Assembly: GCA_017626355.1 (NCBI GenBank)
Contig: JAGAIY010000014.1
Span: forward strand, 1-64,000
DNA: 64,000 nucleotides
Reading direction: 5' to 3'
Origin: Bacteroidales bacterium
GTDB taxonomy: Bacteria; Bacteroidota; Bacteroidia; Bacteroidales; UBA932
This document shows, one piece after another, positions 26,331 through 36,157 of the stretch. Both the position numbers and the translations under genes were made by a program. The notes below the pieces were generated by a model that saw only the letters and a program-made list of their open reading frames with translations, was not told the DNA's origin and ran no database searches. The stretch's first letter is position 1. Each line of letters opens with the position of its first letter.

Positions 26331-28496
26331 ATGAGCAAGAATTACAACAGAACACTTGTGACCTGTGCGCTCCCATATGCGAACGGTCCGGTCCACATCG
26401 GCCACCTTGCCGGTGTGTATGTGCCTGCAGACATCTATGTGAGATATCTGAGGATGAGAGGAGAGGATGTACTCTATGTCTGCGGATCCGATGAGCACGG
26501 AGTGCCTATCACCATCAAGGCGCAGAAGGAAGGCTGTACCCCGCAGGATATAGTGGACAGGTATCACAGGATAATAAAGGATTCGTTCACAGGTCTTGGA
26601 ATCAATTTCGACATATATTCCAGGACTTCTTCAAAGACCCATCACAAGAATGCGGCAGATTTCTTCCGCAGGCTCTACGATGAGGGCAAGTTCATAGAGA
26701 AGGTGAGCGAGCAGTATTATGACGAAGAGGCAAAGACCTTTCTTGCAGACCGTTATATCACCGGTACCTGCCCTCGATGCGGTGCTGAAGGTGCCTATGG
26801 AGACCAGTGCGAGAAATGTGGAGCTACCCTCAGCCCGGATGAACTGATAAATCCTAAATCCGCCCTCAGCGGAGGCGAGCTTGTAAAGAAGGAGACCAAG
26901 CACTGGTATCTTCCTCTGGACAAATATGAGGGCTGGCTGTCGGAGTGGATCCTTGACGGTCACAAGGAGTGGAGAAGCAATGTGTACGGCCAGTGCAAGA
27001 GCTGGATCGACGGCGGTCTTCAGCCTCGTGCCGTAAGCCGTGACCTGAACTGGGGTGTCCCTGTGCCTGTGGAAGGTTCGGAGGGCAAGGTTCTGTATGT
27101 ATGGTTCGATGCTCCTATCGGATATATCTCCAACACTCAGGAACTTCTTCCTCAGAGCTGGGAGAAATGGTGGAAATCGGAGGATACCAAGCTTGTCCAT
27201 TTCATCGGAAAGGACAACATCGTGTTCCACTGCATCGTCTTCCCTTCAATGCTCAAGGCAGACGGAAGCTACATACTTCCGGACAATGTGCCTGCTAACG
27301 AGTTCCTTAACCTCGAAGGCGACAAGATCTCGACTTCACGCGGCTGGGCCGTATGGCTCCATGAATATCTTGAGCAGTTCCCTGGTCAGGAGGACGTGCT
27401 TCGTTACGTGCTTACCGCCAATGCTCCTGAAACCAAGGACAACGACTTCTCATGGAAGGATTTCCAGGCGCGCAACAACAGCGAGCTCGTGGCGATCCTC
27501 GGCAACTTCGTCAACCGTGCAGTGGTGCTGACCCACAAGTACTTCGAGGGCCGTGTTCCAGCCGATCTCAAGCCGGAGGCCATTGATGCGGAGACTCTTG
27601 CACAGATCCAGCCTTTGCGTGAGGCCATGGAGAAGTATCTTGACGGATACAAGTTCCGCGAGGCTCTCAAGGAGGCGATGAACATCGCACGTCTTGGAAA
27701 CAAGTACCTTACCGACACCGAGCCGTGGAAGGTGGCGAAGACAGATATGGACAGGACTGCATCTATTCTCAATGTGTCTCTTCAGATCTGCGCTTCGCTT
27801 GCAATCGCCTTCGAACCGTTCCTTCCTTTCTCATCAGAAAAGCTCCGCAGCATCCTGAATGTCGGAATAACCGCCGGTGCGGACCATCGTGCAGGTGAAG
27901 AAGGATCCGTAAGCGAGAACATCTACAAGGCCGGTGAAGGAGCAGCCCTTCATACAGGACTTTCATATGACGGTCTTACCCTTTCATGGGACGACCTTGG
28001 CAAGGCTGTACTCCTGCCTGCAGGCCATCAGCTCAACCCTGCAACCCTTCTCTTCGCCAAGATAGAGGATGAGGTAGTGGATGCTCAGATCGCCCGTCTT
28101 GAGGCTATCCGTGCCGAGCGCGAGGCTGCTGCAAAGGCTGCCGAGGCCGCTGTCGTTACTCCTCAGAAGGAGGAATGCACTTTCGAGGATTTCGAGAAGA
28201 TGGACATCAGGACTGCAACAGTCCTCGAAGCTGAGCGTGTTCCTAAGACGGACAAGCTCCTCAAGCTTACCATCGATACAGGCATTGACAAGAGAGTTAT
28301 CGTTTCAGGTATCGCCGAGCAGTATTCTCCGGAAGAGATGGTAGGAAAGCAGATCTGCATCCTCGCCAACCTTGCTCCACGCAAGATCCGCGGCATCGAG
28401 TCCAAGGGCATGATTCTCATGGCCCGTCAGAACGACGGAAAGATGCGTTTCGTTACGCCTGCTGAGACTCTTTGCAACGGTGCTGAGATAGGTTAG
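26331..28496 (+). CDS. metG: Methionyl-tRNA synthetase
   Basis: This class I synthetase charges tRNA-Met. The HIGH motif lies in [16 protein letters not shown] (residues ~11-26). A zinc knuckle shows [18 protein letters not shown] (~145-165). The KMSKS loop reads KISTS in [13 protein letters not shown]. The C-terminal ~110 residues (from ~610) form an EMAP/Arc1p-like tRNA-binding domain ([31 protein letters not shown]). At 721 aa it is full length. Confidence 0.97.
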   Translation: MSKNYNRTLVTCALPYANGPVHIGHLAGVYVPADIYVRYLRMRGEDVLYVCGSDEHGVPITIKAQKEGCTPQDIVDRYHRIIKDSFTGLGINFDIYSRTSSKTHHKNAADFFRRLYDEGKFIEKVSEQYYDEEAKTFLADRYITGTCPRCGAEGAYGDQCEKCGATLSPDELINPKSALSGGELVKKETKHWYLPLDKYEGWLSEWILDGHKEWRSNVYGQCKSWIDGGLQPRAVSRDLNWGVPVPVEGSEGKVLYVWFDAPIGYISNTQELLPQSWEKWWKSEDTKLVHFIGKDNIVFHCIVFPSMLKADGSYILPDNVPANEFLNLEGDKISTSRGWAVWLHEYLEQFPGQEDVLRYVLTANAPETKDNDFSWKDFQARNNSELVAILGNFVNRAVVLTHKYFEGRVPADLKPEAIDAETLAQIQPLREAMEKYLDGYKFREALKEAMNIARLGNKYLTDTEPWKVAKTDMDRTASILNVSLQICASLAIAFEPFLPFSSEKLRSILNVGITAGADHRAGEEGSVSENIYKAGEGAALHTGLSYDGLTLSWDDLGKAVLLPAGHQLNPATLLFAKIEDEVVDAQIARLEAIRAEREAAAKAAEAAVVTPQKEECTFEDFEKMDIRTATVLEAERVPKTDKLLKLTIDTGIDKRVIVSGIAEQYSPEEMVGKQICILANLAPRKIRGIESKGMILMARQNDGKMRFVTPAETLCNGAEIG

Positions 28497-28505
28497 TCAC
28501 CATTC

Positions 28506-28526
28506 ATCCCCGGCTTGACCGGGGAT
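28506..28526. repeat. Palindromic repeat ATCCCCGG-N5-CCGGGGAT
   Basis: The arms are identical to those at 12742-12762, with the loop CTTGA. It fills most of the 41-nt spacer between metG and murB. It lacks a T-run and may be a REP-like or RNA-processing element. Confidence 0.75.
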
Positions 28527-28537
28527 CTGAAAATACT

Positions 28538-29611
28538 ATGATAAATACTAGTTACTATAAGGATCTGACGAAGATGAACACCTTCGGAATGAAGGTGAAG
28601 GCCCGCTGTTTCATCGAGTATGATTCTGTAGCGGATCTTGTCGACATCGAGTTCGGAGAGCTTGCCCGTCCGGTTCTTCATATCGGAGGCGGCAGCAATC
28701 TTCTATTCACTGACGATTTCAAGGGCACTGTCCTTCATTCCAGGATCGATTTCATCGAGATTCTGGACGAGGGACAGAATAACCCTGAGGGTCAGGTTCT
28801 TGTGTCGGTCGGTGCAGGGGTCGTGTTTGATGATTTCTGTGCCTGGGCCGCCAAGGAAGGCCTTTGGGGAGTGGAGAATCTTTCGCATATCCCTGGCGAG
28901 GTGGGTGCCTCTGCAGTCCAGAATATCGGCGCCTATGGAGTGGAAGTGAAGGATGTGATCCGCAAGGTATATTGCTATGATACCGTCGAGGAGGAATTTG
29001 TTCATTTCGAAGTGTCGGAGTGCGGCTATGCTTATCGTGATTCCATTTTCAAGAATCCTGAAATCAAGGGCAGATATATAGTTACTCATGTGCTCTTTGC
29101 CCTTTCTAAGCAGCCCCGGCCGATGTTGGACTATGGCCACCTCAAGGAGGCTGTCACCGAAGCGGCGGCACCTTCCTGCGGCTCTGACAATCAGAGCCTT
29201 ACTCCTGCTTTAATAAGAAAAACCATAATCAGGATACGTAAGGAGAAACTTCCGGAGCCTTCGGTCATGGGAAGTGCGGGCAGTTTCTTCAAGAATCCTG
29301 TTGTTCCCATGGAGCAGTTTGTCCGTATAGAGGCGGCGGCCAAGGCGGAGCATGGGGCTGATTATAAGGTGCCTCATTATCTTCTCCCGGATGATATGGT
29401 GAAGATTCCTGCTGCATGGATGATAGAGCAATGCGGCTGGAAGGGCCGCCGCAGCGGAGGAGCGGCTGTCTATGAGAAGCAGCCTCTGGTCATCGTCAAT
29501 TATACCGGTGAAGCTTATCCGGAAGAGATTGTCGGTCTTGAGCGACGTATAATGACTTCTGTCAGGGACAGGTTCGGAGTGGAGCTCTGTCCGGAAGTTG
29601 AACACATATGA
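28538..29611 (+). CDS. murB: UDP-N-acetylenolpyruvoylglucosamine reductase
   Basis: This FAD enzyme performs the second committed step of peptidoglycan precursor synthesis, acting on the MurA product. The FAD_binding_4 domain shows LHIGGGSNLLFTDDF near 47 and IPGEVGASAVQNIGAYGVE near 120. The C-terminal domain carries MGSAGSFFKNPVVP with the catalytic Ser region and AAWMIEQCGWKG. It is a type I MurB of 357 aa. murA lies one gene downstream. Confidence 0.96.
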   Translation: MINTSYYKDLTKMNTFGMKVKARCFIEYDSVADLVDIEFGELARPVLHIGGGSNLLFTDDFKGTVLHSRIDFIEILDEGQNNPEGQVLVSVGAGVVFDDFCAWAAKEGLWGVENLSHIPGEVGASAVQNIGAYGVEVKDVIRKVYCYDTVEEEFVHFEVSECGYAYRDSIFKNPEIKGRYIVTHVLFALSKQPRPMLDYGHLKEAVTEAAAPSCGSDNQSLTPALIRKTIIRIRKEKLPEPSVMGSAGSFFKNPVVPMEQFVRIEAAAKAEHGADYKVPHYLLPDDMVKIPAAWMIEQCGWKGRRSGGAAVYEKQPLVIVNYTGEAYPEEIVGLERRIMTSVRDRFGVELCPEVEHI

Positions 29612-29633
29612 TAACCACATAAATCTAAACGCC

Positions 29634-30746
29634 ATGAAAAAGTTAATTGTCACCATCTTAGGACTTGCTTTCGCAGTCAGTGCATCTGCTCAGTTCTATT
29701 ATCAGGACTCGCACAATGTCGATATGCTTCGTCATGCAAGGCAGACGGCAGCGGAAAGAGTCGAGATCATTCTTCCTCAGGTAAACGGATACAATGTGTA
29801 CAAGGCTGACCTGCATCTGCACACTGTGTTCTCGGATGGTTCTGTAACACCGGGATTTCGCGTGCGCGAGGCATGGAATGACGGCCTTGATATAGTGGCT
29901 TCTACCGAGCATGTCGAGTATCGTCCTCATGAAGGATATATGAGCGAGGACGTCAAGACGGATCTCAATTATTCTGTAAAGCGTTATCAGGCAGCTTCTG
30001 CAGGATATGGCATAACTGTCATTCCGGGCGCGGAGATAACACGTGACCCTCTTACCGTCGGTCATTACAATGCTCTTTTTACGGTAGACAACAATACGGT
30101 CTATGATGACGATCCGGCTCAGTCGATGCGTAATGCCAGAGCTCAGGGAGCGATAATAATGCAGAACCATCCAGGCTGGAGACGCTCGGATGTTACCATG
30201 ATGGAGTTTGAGACAAAGGTTTATGGAGAAGGTCTGATCGACGGCATCGAGATCATGAACGGAACCGAGTTCTATCCGAAAGCCATAGAAAGAGCCAAGG
30301 AGAACGGTTTCTTCATGTCTGCCAATACTGATGCGCACAGCTCGACAAGCGAGACATATGGTCTTAACGGTTCATTCAGGAACATGACCCTTATCCTTGC
30401 CCATGACAAGTCTCTCGAGTCACTGAAGGAGGCCCTTCTTGCACATCGTACCCTTGCATATGCCTTTGGTACGCTCGCCGGTGAGGAGCAGCTTCTTAAG
30501 GATTTCTTCAAGGCTGCCATGGCCGTAAAGGTTCTGAATGTGGATTCAAAGGGCAGAAAGACAGTGGCCCTTACCAACATGACATCCTTCCCGTATATCC
30601 TTGATTTCGGAGGCAATCCGGTGATTGTCAATCCTTTCTGTTCCATCAGAAGAACAGTGGGGCCTGATGAGGACATCAAGTTGACAGTAGCGAACATGTG
30701 GTGTGGCGAGGACGCTCACCCGGAAGTTGTTCTTGATGTGGAATAG
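29634..30746 (+). CDS. Secreted PHP-domain phosphodiesterase (Sb-PDE-like)
   Basis: A signal peptide (1-20, ending ASAQ) exports it. The PHP active site is visible: KADLHLHTVFSDGSVTP near 60-75, STEHVEYRPH near 95, IPGAEITRD near 135, NHPGW near 170, and ANTDAHSS near 235. It resembles the Sb-PDE group, named for an organophosphate diesterase from Sphingobium. The natural substrate in Bacteroidales is unknown. I chose the ATG at 29634, where a good signal peptide begins; the longer reading overlaps murB with no signal. Confidence 0.85.
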   Translation: MKKLIVTILGLAFAVSASAQFYYQDSHNVDMLRHARQTAAERVEIILPQVNGYNVYKADLHLHTVFSDGSVTPGFRVREAWNDGLDIVASTEHVEYRPHEGYMSEDVKTDLNYSVKRYQAASAGYGITVIPGAEITRDPLTVGHYNALFTVDNNTVYDDDPAQSMRNARAQGAIIMQNHPGWRRSDVTMMEFETKVYGEGLIDGIEIMNGTEFYPKAIERAKENGFFMSANTDAHSSTSETYGLNGSFRNMTLILAHDKSLESLKEALLAHRTLAYAFGTLAGEEQLLKDFFKAAMAVKVLNVDSKGRKTVALTNMTSFPYILDFGGNPVIVNPFCSIRRTVGPDEDIKLTVANMWCGEDAHPEVVLDVE

Positions 30747-30788
30747 TCAGGGTTTGTAGTATTCTGATTGTCAGCGACTTAACTGTTT

Positions 30789-30814
30789 TCGGGTGTTCCT
30801 GAAGGTGCACCCGA
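30789..30814. repeat. Hairpin with core CGGGTGTTCC, related to the 10.5-kb palindrome
   Basis: TCGGGTG (30789-30795) pairs with CACCCGA (30808-30814). The sequence differs by only a few bases from the centre of the perfect palindrome at 10485-10536. It lies in the 127-nt PHP-murA spacer and has no T-run downstream. The rest of that spacer shows nothing else I can name. Confidence 0.65.
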
Positions 30815-30873
30815 GAAGTTGTAAGATGTTGAGGGATAGGGTGTTGGCTGACAAGAAAAATTAAAGGAAAGAT

Positions 30874-32187
30874 ATGAGTTCGTTTATTGTAGAAGGCGGG
30901 CACCGTCTGAGTGGTGTCATCAGACCGCAGGGTGCCAAGAACGAGGCCCTGCAGGTGATCAGCGCTGTGCTTCTGACTGATGAGGAAGTGACGATTTCCA
31001 ATATTCCGGAGATTCTGGATGTGAAGAATCTGATTCTGCTTCTGGAGGGAATGGGAGTCAAGGTCACAAGGCATGAGAAGGGAGTATATACGTTCAAGGC
31101 CGATGAGATAGACACGGAATACATCATGAGTGTTGATTTCGTGGAAAAGTGTGCCAAGCTTCGTGGCTCGGTGATGGTGGTCGGTCCTCTTCTGACTCGT
31201 TTCGGCAGGGCTTATTTCCCTAAGCCGGGTGGAGACCAGATCGGCCGCCGCAGGGTGGATACGCATATCCTCGGATTCATGAACCTGGGTGCGGCTCAGG
31301 AATATGACACAGAAAGGAAGGCCTTCTATCTTCATGTTCCGGAAGGTAAGACGCTGGAGGGCAGATACATGCTTCTGGATGAGGCTTCCGTAACCGGAAC
31401 CGCTAATATCGTGATGGCGGCTGCCTTGGCTGAAGGTGTGACTACAATCTACAATGCTGCATGTGAACCGTATCTCCAGCAGCTTTGCAAGATGCTTGTG
31501 AGGATGGGAGCCAGAATAGAGGGTATCGGTTCCAATCTGCTGACAATCACCGGTGTGAAGAAACTTGGCGGAACAGAGCACAGGATTCTTCCCGATATGA
31601 TCGAAATCGGATCCTTCATAGCCCTTGCTGCCATGAACCAGAGTTCGATAACCATAAAGGATGTGGCATATGACGAGCTTGGAATGATTCCGGACGTGTT
31701 CCGCAAGCTCGGCGTGAACCTAGAGCGCAGGGGAGACGACATCTATGTGCCTGAGCAGGAGCATTATGTCATCGATTCGTTCCTTGACGGTTCCATCATG
31801 AACATTGCGGATGCTCCATGGCCCGGACTTTCGCCGGACCTTCTCAGTGTCATCCTTGTTACGGCAACCCAGTGTCAGGGAAGCGTCCTGATACATCAGA
31901 AGATGTTTGAAAGCCGCCTTTTCTTTGTTGACAAGCTCATAGACATGGGAGCCCAGATCATTCTCTGTGACCCTCACAGGGCTGTTGTCGTGGGGCATGA
32001 CCATCGTTGTCAGCTGCGTGCAGGAAAGATGTCCTCTCCGGATATCCGTGCGGGAATCGCTCTTCTTATCGCTGCGATGTCGGCAAAGGGTACAAGCGTG
32101 ATAAGCAATATCGATCAGATCGATCGAGGATACGAGGATATTGATGTGAGACTCAATGCTTTGGGTGCTAAAATAACAAGACAGTAA
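30874..32187 (+). CDS. murA: UDP-N-acetylglucosamine 1-carboxyvinyltransferase, Cys-to-Asp variant
   Basis: It transfers enolpyruvate from PEP to UDP-GlcNAc, the first committed step of peptidoglycan synthesis. The EPSP-synthase-like fold is clear: GGHRLSGVIRPQGAKNEAL (start), NIVMAAALAEG, and EIGSFIALAAM. The active-site loop reads GGDQIGRRRVDTH, so the usual Cys115 (E. coli numbering) is Asp121 here. In other bacteria this Asp form is active but not blocked by fosfomycin. At 437 aa it is full length. Confidence 0.97.
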   Translation: MSSFIVEGGHRLSGVIRPQGAKNEALQVISAVLLTDEEVTISNIPEILDVKNLILLLEGMGVKVTRHEKGVYTFKADEIDTEYIMSVDFVEKCAKLRGSVMVVGPLLTRFGRAYFPKPGGDQIGRRRVDTHILGFMNLGAAQEYDTERKAFYLHVPEGKTLEGRYMLLDEASVTGTANIVMAAALAEGVTTIYNAACEPYLQQLCKMLVRMGARIEGIGSNLLTITGVKKLGGTEHRILPDMIEIGSFIALAAMNQSSITIKDVAYDELGMIPDVFRKLGVNLERRGDDIYVPEQEHYVIDSFLDGSIMNIADAPWPGLSPDLLSVILVTATQCQGSVLIHQKMFESRLFFVDKLIDMGAQIILCDPHRAVVVGHDHRCQLRAGKMSSPDIRAGIALLIAAMSAKGTSVISNIDQIDRGYEDIDVRLNALGAKITRQ

Positions 32188-32192
32188 CCGGT

Positions 32193-33341
32193 ATGAAACG
32201 GATTTTGCCATTGATAATTCTGTGCTTGTCATTTCTTGAGGCAGGCGCATTCAGCTGGAAGCCTCAGTCCAATGAGGATTTGAGAAGCGACATGTTTGCT
32301 TTTGTCGAGAAATTCATCGACAGCACATCGGACAGGAAACTTGCCGGAGAACTGGAAACCTTCCTCTCTCGACAGAAGGAGATTGCAGATTCACAGCCTT
32401 ATGTGTGGATCCAGCAGACCCATGATTTTGTCGACCGTCTCATGGAAAGGTATCCTGCGGAAATCTCCGATGGCGGAAACTGCAGCCTTGAAAGACGTAA
32501 CCTTCTGTTGCTCAGGGATTATCCTATGCATGCGGATAATAAGCCAAAGGATGCTCCGCAAGGTCTGAAGGATGCATATGAGGCATCTGTCAGAGGACTT
32601 TATGCCGATGCCGAGGCAGAAGCTCTCCGCTGGCTTGCAGAAGGGAAAGACTCAAGGAAACTGGATATATTCAAGGTCTATAACATGGGCTTCATCTTCC
32701 GTTCGCAGGGGCAGACTGTGGGAATAGACCTGCAGTGGTCCGGAGACAGGAAGCAGATGGAGGAACTGGCTTCGTATCTTGATGTCCTGTTCATCACCCA
32801 TCCTCACGGTGACCATTTCGATGGCGGGCTTCTGGAGGTCATGGTAGAGGCGGGCAAGCCTGTAGTGCTCCCATGTGATCTGTTGCCTGAGAACAGCAGC
32901 CCGTTCAAGATTGTAGTCGGTGGAGACAATCCTTATGGCAAGACGGTAGGAGGAGTGGATTTCAAGAGCATGATGGGCAATCAGGGGCCGAGGACTCCAT
33001 GCAATGTGTATCTGATTACTATCGGAGGATGGAATATAGTCCATAACGGGGACAATGCTGTGCCTGAGGCAGAGGACTACCTCTCTTCAGAGAAGACAGA
33101 TGTGCTCGTCTCTGCCTGCTGGAACGGAGTCAAGGACACCATGGACAAGATAAAGGCAAGTCCGGAAGGAAAGGATTGCATCTGGCTTTCAGCCCATGAA
33201 AACGAGTGGAGGCATACGGTAGACCACAGAGAGTCTTACGAAGAGCTCTTCAGGGATGAAGGCCGACTCGGAGACCCCGGCTACGACTACTTCAAAGCAG
33301 TCGTACTGGATGCTGCCGGAGACAGATTCACTTTGAAATGA
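32193..33341 (+). CDS. Exported metallo-beta-lactamase-fold hydrolase
   Basis: A signal peptide (1-20, ending EAGA) is followed by a helical region of ~130 residues with no recognised family. The MBL domain begins near 150 and carries HPHGDHFDGG (His203, His205, Asp207, His208), then HNGDNAVPEAE and WLSAHENEW. The function is unknown; relatives act on lactones, phosphodiesters or other substrates. It begins 5 nt after murA, so it is probably co-transcribed. Its end is only 3 nt from that of the convergent methyltransferase gene. Confidence 0.82.
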   Translation: MKRILPLIILCLSFLEAGAFSWKPQSNEDLRSDMFAFVEKFIDSTSDRKLAGELETFLSRQKEIADSQPYVWIQQTHDFVDRLMERYPAEISDGGNCSLERRNLLLLRDYPMHADNKPKDAPQGLKDAYEASVRGLYADAEAEALRWLAEGKDSRKLDIFKVYNMGFIFRSQGQTVGIDLQWSGDRKQMEELASYLDVLFITHPHGDHFDGGLLEVMVEAGKPVVLPCDLLPENSSPFKIVVGGDNPYGKTVGGVDFKSMMGNQGPRTPCNVYLITIGGWNIVHNGDNAVPEAEDYLSSEKTDVLVSACWNGVKDTMDKIKASPEGKDCIWLSAHENEWRHTVDHRESYEELFRDEGRLGDPGYDYFKAVVLDAAGDRFTLK

Positions 33342-33344
33342 CCG

Positions 33345-33983
33345 CTATTTCTTGCGGATCAGGTTCAGGCCGTCGCGAAGGGGGAGGATCACCGACTCTA
33401 CGCGGCGGTCTTCCTTTATCATGTCGTTGAAGCGGGCTATGCCGAGGGTCTGTTTGTCCTGAGGAAGCGGATCCTGGCATACTTTGCCGTCCCAAAGCAC
33501 ATTGTCGGCGAGAATGAGGCCGCCGGGGCGCACCATATCGAAGATGAGGTCGTAGTATTCGCAGTATTCGCGTTTGTTGGCATCCATGTACACAAGGTCA
33601 TACATCCTGCCTTCTCCGGCGAACCTGCGGAGGGTCTCCTTACAATCACCGATATGCAGGTCGATCCTTTCCGAGAGGCCGGCGCGCTCGAATCCTTCGA
33701 GGATGAGATCCTCGAGTTCGTCATTTATTTCAAGGGTGTCCAGATGGCCGTCAGCAGGCATTGCGGCACCGAGACATATTGCCGAATACCCCGTGAACGT
33801 GCCGAGTTCGAGAATGTCCCTGGCTCCGCACATCTGCACGATCATCCTCATGACCTGCCCCTGGACTGCTCCTGACAGCATCCTCGCATGGTTTGTCCTG
33901 ATGTGCGTCTGTTTCTCCACCCAAGCCAGAGCCTCGCTCTGAGGGGTGGCATGTCCGGCAATGTATCTGTATATCTTTTCCAT
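33345..33983 (-). CDS. SAM-dependent O-methyltransferase, caffeoyl-CoA OMT-like
   Basis: It is a class I methyltransferase of the Methyltransf_3 (metal-dependent catechol/caffeoyl-CoA OMT) type. Motifs are ILELGTFTGYSAICLG (SAM binding), MYDLVYMDANKREYCEYY and LILADNVLWDGKV, which together supply the Asp/Asp/Asn metal ligands. The substrate in bacteria of this kind is unknown. The ATG at 33983 overlaps the M16 peptidase stop as ATGA, so the TTG at 33986 is unlikely. It is 212 aa. Confidence 0.9.
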   Translation of the reverse strand: MEKIYRYIAGHATPQSEALAWVEKQTHIRTNHARMLSGAVQGQVMRMIVQMCGARDILELGTFTGYSAICLGAAMPADGHLDTLEINDELEDLILEGFERAGLSERIDLHIGDCKETLRRFAGEGRMYDLVYMDANKREYCEYYDLIFDMVRPGGLILADNVLWDGKVCQDPLPQDKQTLGIARFNDMIKEDRRVESVILPLRDGLNLIRKK

Positions 33984-35212
33984 CAAATGTATATTAGTCT
34001 TGAAAGATTTTCAGGAGCGAATATCCTGCGTGCCATATCCCTTACATCTTCTGCGCTGATGCCTTCGATAAGTTCCTTGGTCTCTTTGCCGCCTGTTATC
34101 CTGCCATATGCAAGCAGGCCTTTTCCCATGGACAGGCACTGTGTCTCTCCGTTGTCGCTGCTTATGGCCAGCTGGCCCAGAAGCTGTTTCTTTGCGGCCT
34201 TCATCTTCCTGTCTGTCAAGGCTTCTGCCTGAAGCTTGCCTGTTTCCTTTTCTATGGCCTTGAGACACTTTTCCAGATTGGCCTTGTCGCAGCCGAGACT
34301 GATGGCCACCAGCCCCGTGTCGGCAAACTGGGTGTATGAACATTCCACTCCATAGACCCAGCCGTTCTTTTCCCTTAGCACGTTGTTCAGTATGGAATTG
34401 CTTGCCGGACCTCCGAGAATATTGCACAGCAGAACCGTAGCCAGTCTTTCCTTCTCCTGATAAAGCGACGGAGCAAGGCCGCCTATGATGCAGTTGGCCT
34501 GATGGTTTCTCTTGTTGAGGGTCTTGTCGAAATGTTCCGGTACAGGTGGATTCAGCTCCGGAGCACAGTCCTGAACCACAGGAGCGGTACCGAAGAACCT
34601 GCCTATGAGTCTGAGCACATCCTTCTCCATCTTCTTCTCGTCAATGTCTGCGACGATAGTGAAGGCCATCTTTCCGGGAACGAATTTCTCACCCACGAAC
34701 TTCAGCAGCTCTTCTCTTGTTATCTTCTTGACGGATGCCGTAGTGCCGAGTATCGGGCCGCTAAGGGGATGGCCCTTGAATATCATTTCTTCAAAACGGT
34801 CGTATATGTCTTCCGAAGGAGTGTCCTTGTATGAGTGGATCTCATCTATGACCACACCCTTTTCTGTGTTTATCTCATGCTCGGGAAATGTCGGGCTTGT
34901 CGCCAGCTCGAACAGGAGGGAGGCTGCCTTGATGAGGTCTTCCTTCAGTACGGTGGCGTGGAAGACAATCTCTTCCTTTGTCGTGAACGCATTCAGCTCA
35001 CCGCCTAAACGGTCGAGGTAACCGTTTATCACAGAAGCACTTCGCTTTGCAGTGCCTTTGAATATCGTATGTTCCGTGAAATGCGCGATCCCGCTGTGAA
35101 AGCCTCTTTCGTCACGTGTTCCGCATTTTATGCTGAGCGCACAGTATCCTACGGCCGAACCGCCTTTCCTTACTGCATACTGAAGCCCGCAATCCGCTTT
35201 TCCGCTGATCAT
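33983..35212 (-). CDS. M16-family zinc peptidase (pitrilysin type)
   Basis: The inverted zinc motif HxxEH is present as HFTEH (His44, Glu47, His48). A second zinc ligand region (ATSPTFPEHEINTEKGVVIDEI) follows, and an M16C domain occupies residues ~170-400. No signal peptide is visible, so it should be cytoplasmic, like the processing-peptidase-like YmxG group. At 409 aa it is a single M16 unit. It is translationally coupled to the methyltransferase gene and starts 5 nt after the hypothetical gene upstream. Confidence 0.93.
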   Translation of the reverse strand: MISGKADCGLQYAVRKGGSAVGYCALSIKCGTRDERGFHSGIAHFTEHTIFKGTAKRSASVINGYLDRLGGELNAFTTKEEIVFHATVLKEDLIKAASLLFELATSPTFPEHEINTEKGVVIDEIHSYKDTPSEDIYDRFEEMIFKGHPLSGPILGTTASVKKITREELLKFVGEKFVPGKMAFTIVADIDEKKMEKDVLRLIGRFFGTAPVVQDCAPELNPPVPEHFDKTLNKRNHQANCIIGGLAPSLYQEKERLATVLLCNILGGPASNSILNNVLREKNGWVYGVECSYTQFADTGLVAISLGCDKANLEKCLKAIEKETGKLQAEALTDRKMKAAKKQLLGQLAISSDNGETQCLSMGKGLLAYGRITGGKETKELIEGISAEDVRDMARRIFAPENLSRLIYI

Positions 35213-35217
35213 ATCCT

Positions 35218-36078
35218 TTACTGTCTGTTCTTAGGGCGTGGAGCTGCTATGCGCTTTATGTCTTCGGCGAGGAAGCCGGGGCCGACCTTCTTTCCGATCT
35301 TGTGCTTGCGGAAATAATAAAGTTCGTGGTTGTTGGCGTCGATGAGTATCTTGTAGCAGAATGAGCCCGGAATCGGGTTGGACGGCGCTACCACATAACT
35401 TACGAGAGTGTTGGGAGTACCGGCTTCCGCCACCTCATCAGCCTCGTCAGCCTCCATGATCTCCATTCCGCTTAAGAATTCCTCAGCACGCACATCTTCA
35501 GTTATTTCCGCACTCAGGTCCTCTTCTGCAAACACGATATCCATTTCGGAAGATTTTGAAAGGCTTGTAGCAAAATTGCTGAGACCTCCCAAGTTGCTGA
35601 AATCCTTCTCGATGGAACCGAGGGCATAGTTCTGTATGATGTCAAGCAGAGCAGGAAAATAGGTCATCTCACGGCCTGAAGGATCGTCTGCAGCGGCGAA
35701 AGGGACAGTGGCTACCTCAAGCATCTCGTCGATACCTTTCGCAGCATCTGCTCCTCCCTTTACAAGAGTCAGGAACTGGAGTCCCGGTTCCTTCTCTTTC
35801 CTGAACTGTCCCTGGGTAAGGAGAAGAAAGTAGTACTGGTCATTTCCCTTGAGGCCTTCGAATTCCTCCAAGGTACAGAATTCATATGGAGAGACCCTCC
35901 ATCTTGATGATACATCTTCCTGGAAAGCTCCGTCGTAGAAGGTGTTTCCTGGGAGAACTATTTTGGTGACCTTCTGTGGAAAGTCAGCAATCTTCATCTT
36001 CTTGGTGTTTATCTGTGCCTGAGCTGAGGCGAAAACGGGCATGAGAGCCGCAGCGAGTAAAATCAAAAACTTTTTCAT
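35218..36078 (-). CDS. Exported hypothetical protein
   Basis: I do not recognise a family. A signal peptide (MKKFLILLAAALMPVFASAQ) gives the start at 36078; a longer reading upstream crosses the promoter region. The mature part (about 266 aa) has an acidic stretch near 195-235 (EEDLSAEITEDVRAEEF, MEADEADEVAEAG) and a basic end with YYFRKHKIGKKVGPGFLAEDIKRI. It is the first gene of a three-gene minus-strand operon with the M16 peptidase and the methyltransferase. Confidence 0.8.
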   Translation of the reverse strand: MKKFLILLAAALMPVFASAQAQINTKKMKIADFPQKVTKIVLPGNTFYDGAFQEDVSSRWRVSPYEFCTLEEFEGLKGNDQYYFLLLTQGQFRKEKEPGLQFLTLVKGGADAAKGIDEMLEVATVPFAAADDPSGREMTYFPALLDIIQNYALGSIEKDFSNLGGLSNFATSLSKSSEMDIVFAEEDLSAEITEDVRAEEFLSGMEIMEADEADEVAEAGTPNTLVSYVVAPSNPIPGSFCYKILIDANNHELYYFRKHKIGKKVGPGFLAEDIKRIAAPRPKNRQ

Positions 36079-36107
36079 CTTATATCCCTTATATGTACAA
36101 TCGGGCA

Positions 36108-36115
36108 CAAAGTTA
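36108..36115 (-). promoter_or_regulatory. -7 element of the hypothetical-M16-OMT operon
   Basis: The minus strand reads TAACTTTG, matching TAnnTTTG, 30 nt before the ATG at 36078. It is divergent from the dnaX -7 element 13 bp away. Confidence 0.5.
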
Positions 36116-36128
36116 CAAAATAAATGCC

Positions 36129-36136
36129 TATATTTG
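36129..36136 (+). promoter_or_regulatory. -7 element of dnaX
   Basis: TATATTTG matches TAnnTTTG, 22 nt before the dnaX ATG (36158). No perfect -33 box was found. Confidence 0.5.
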
Positions 36137-36157
36137 CTGAGTTTGAGAAATACATTT

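Noticed and set aside
24996..26567. A 523-residue open frame on the minus strand opposite dnaG and the metG start
   Set aside because: It is antisense to clear dnaG and metG, its protein is rich in His, Arg and Leu with no recognised motif, and it is explained by codon bias on the other strand.
30747..30873. tRNA or riboswitch in the PHP-murA spacer
   Set aside because: Only the short CGGGTG hairpin is visible; no cloverleaf or known aptamer core can be drawn.
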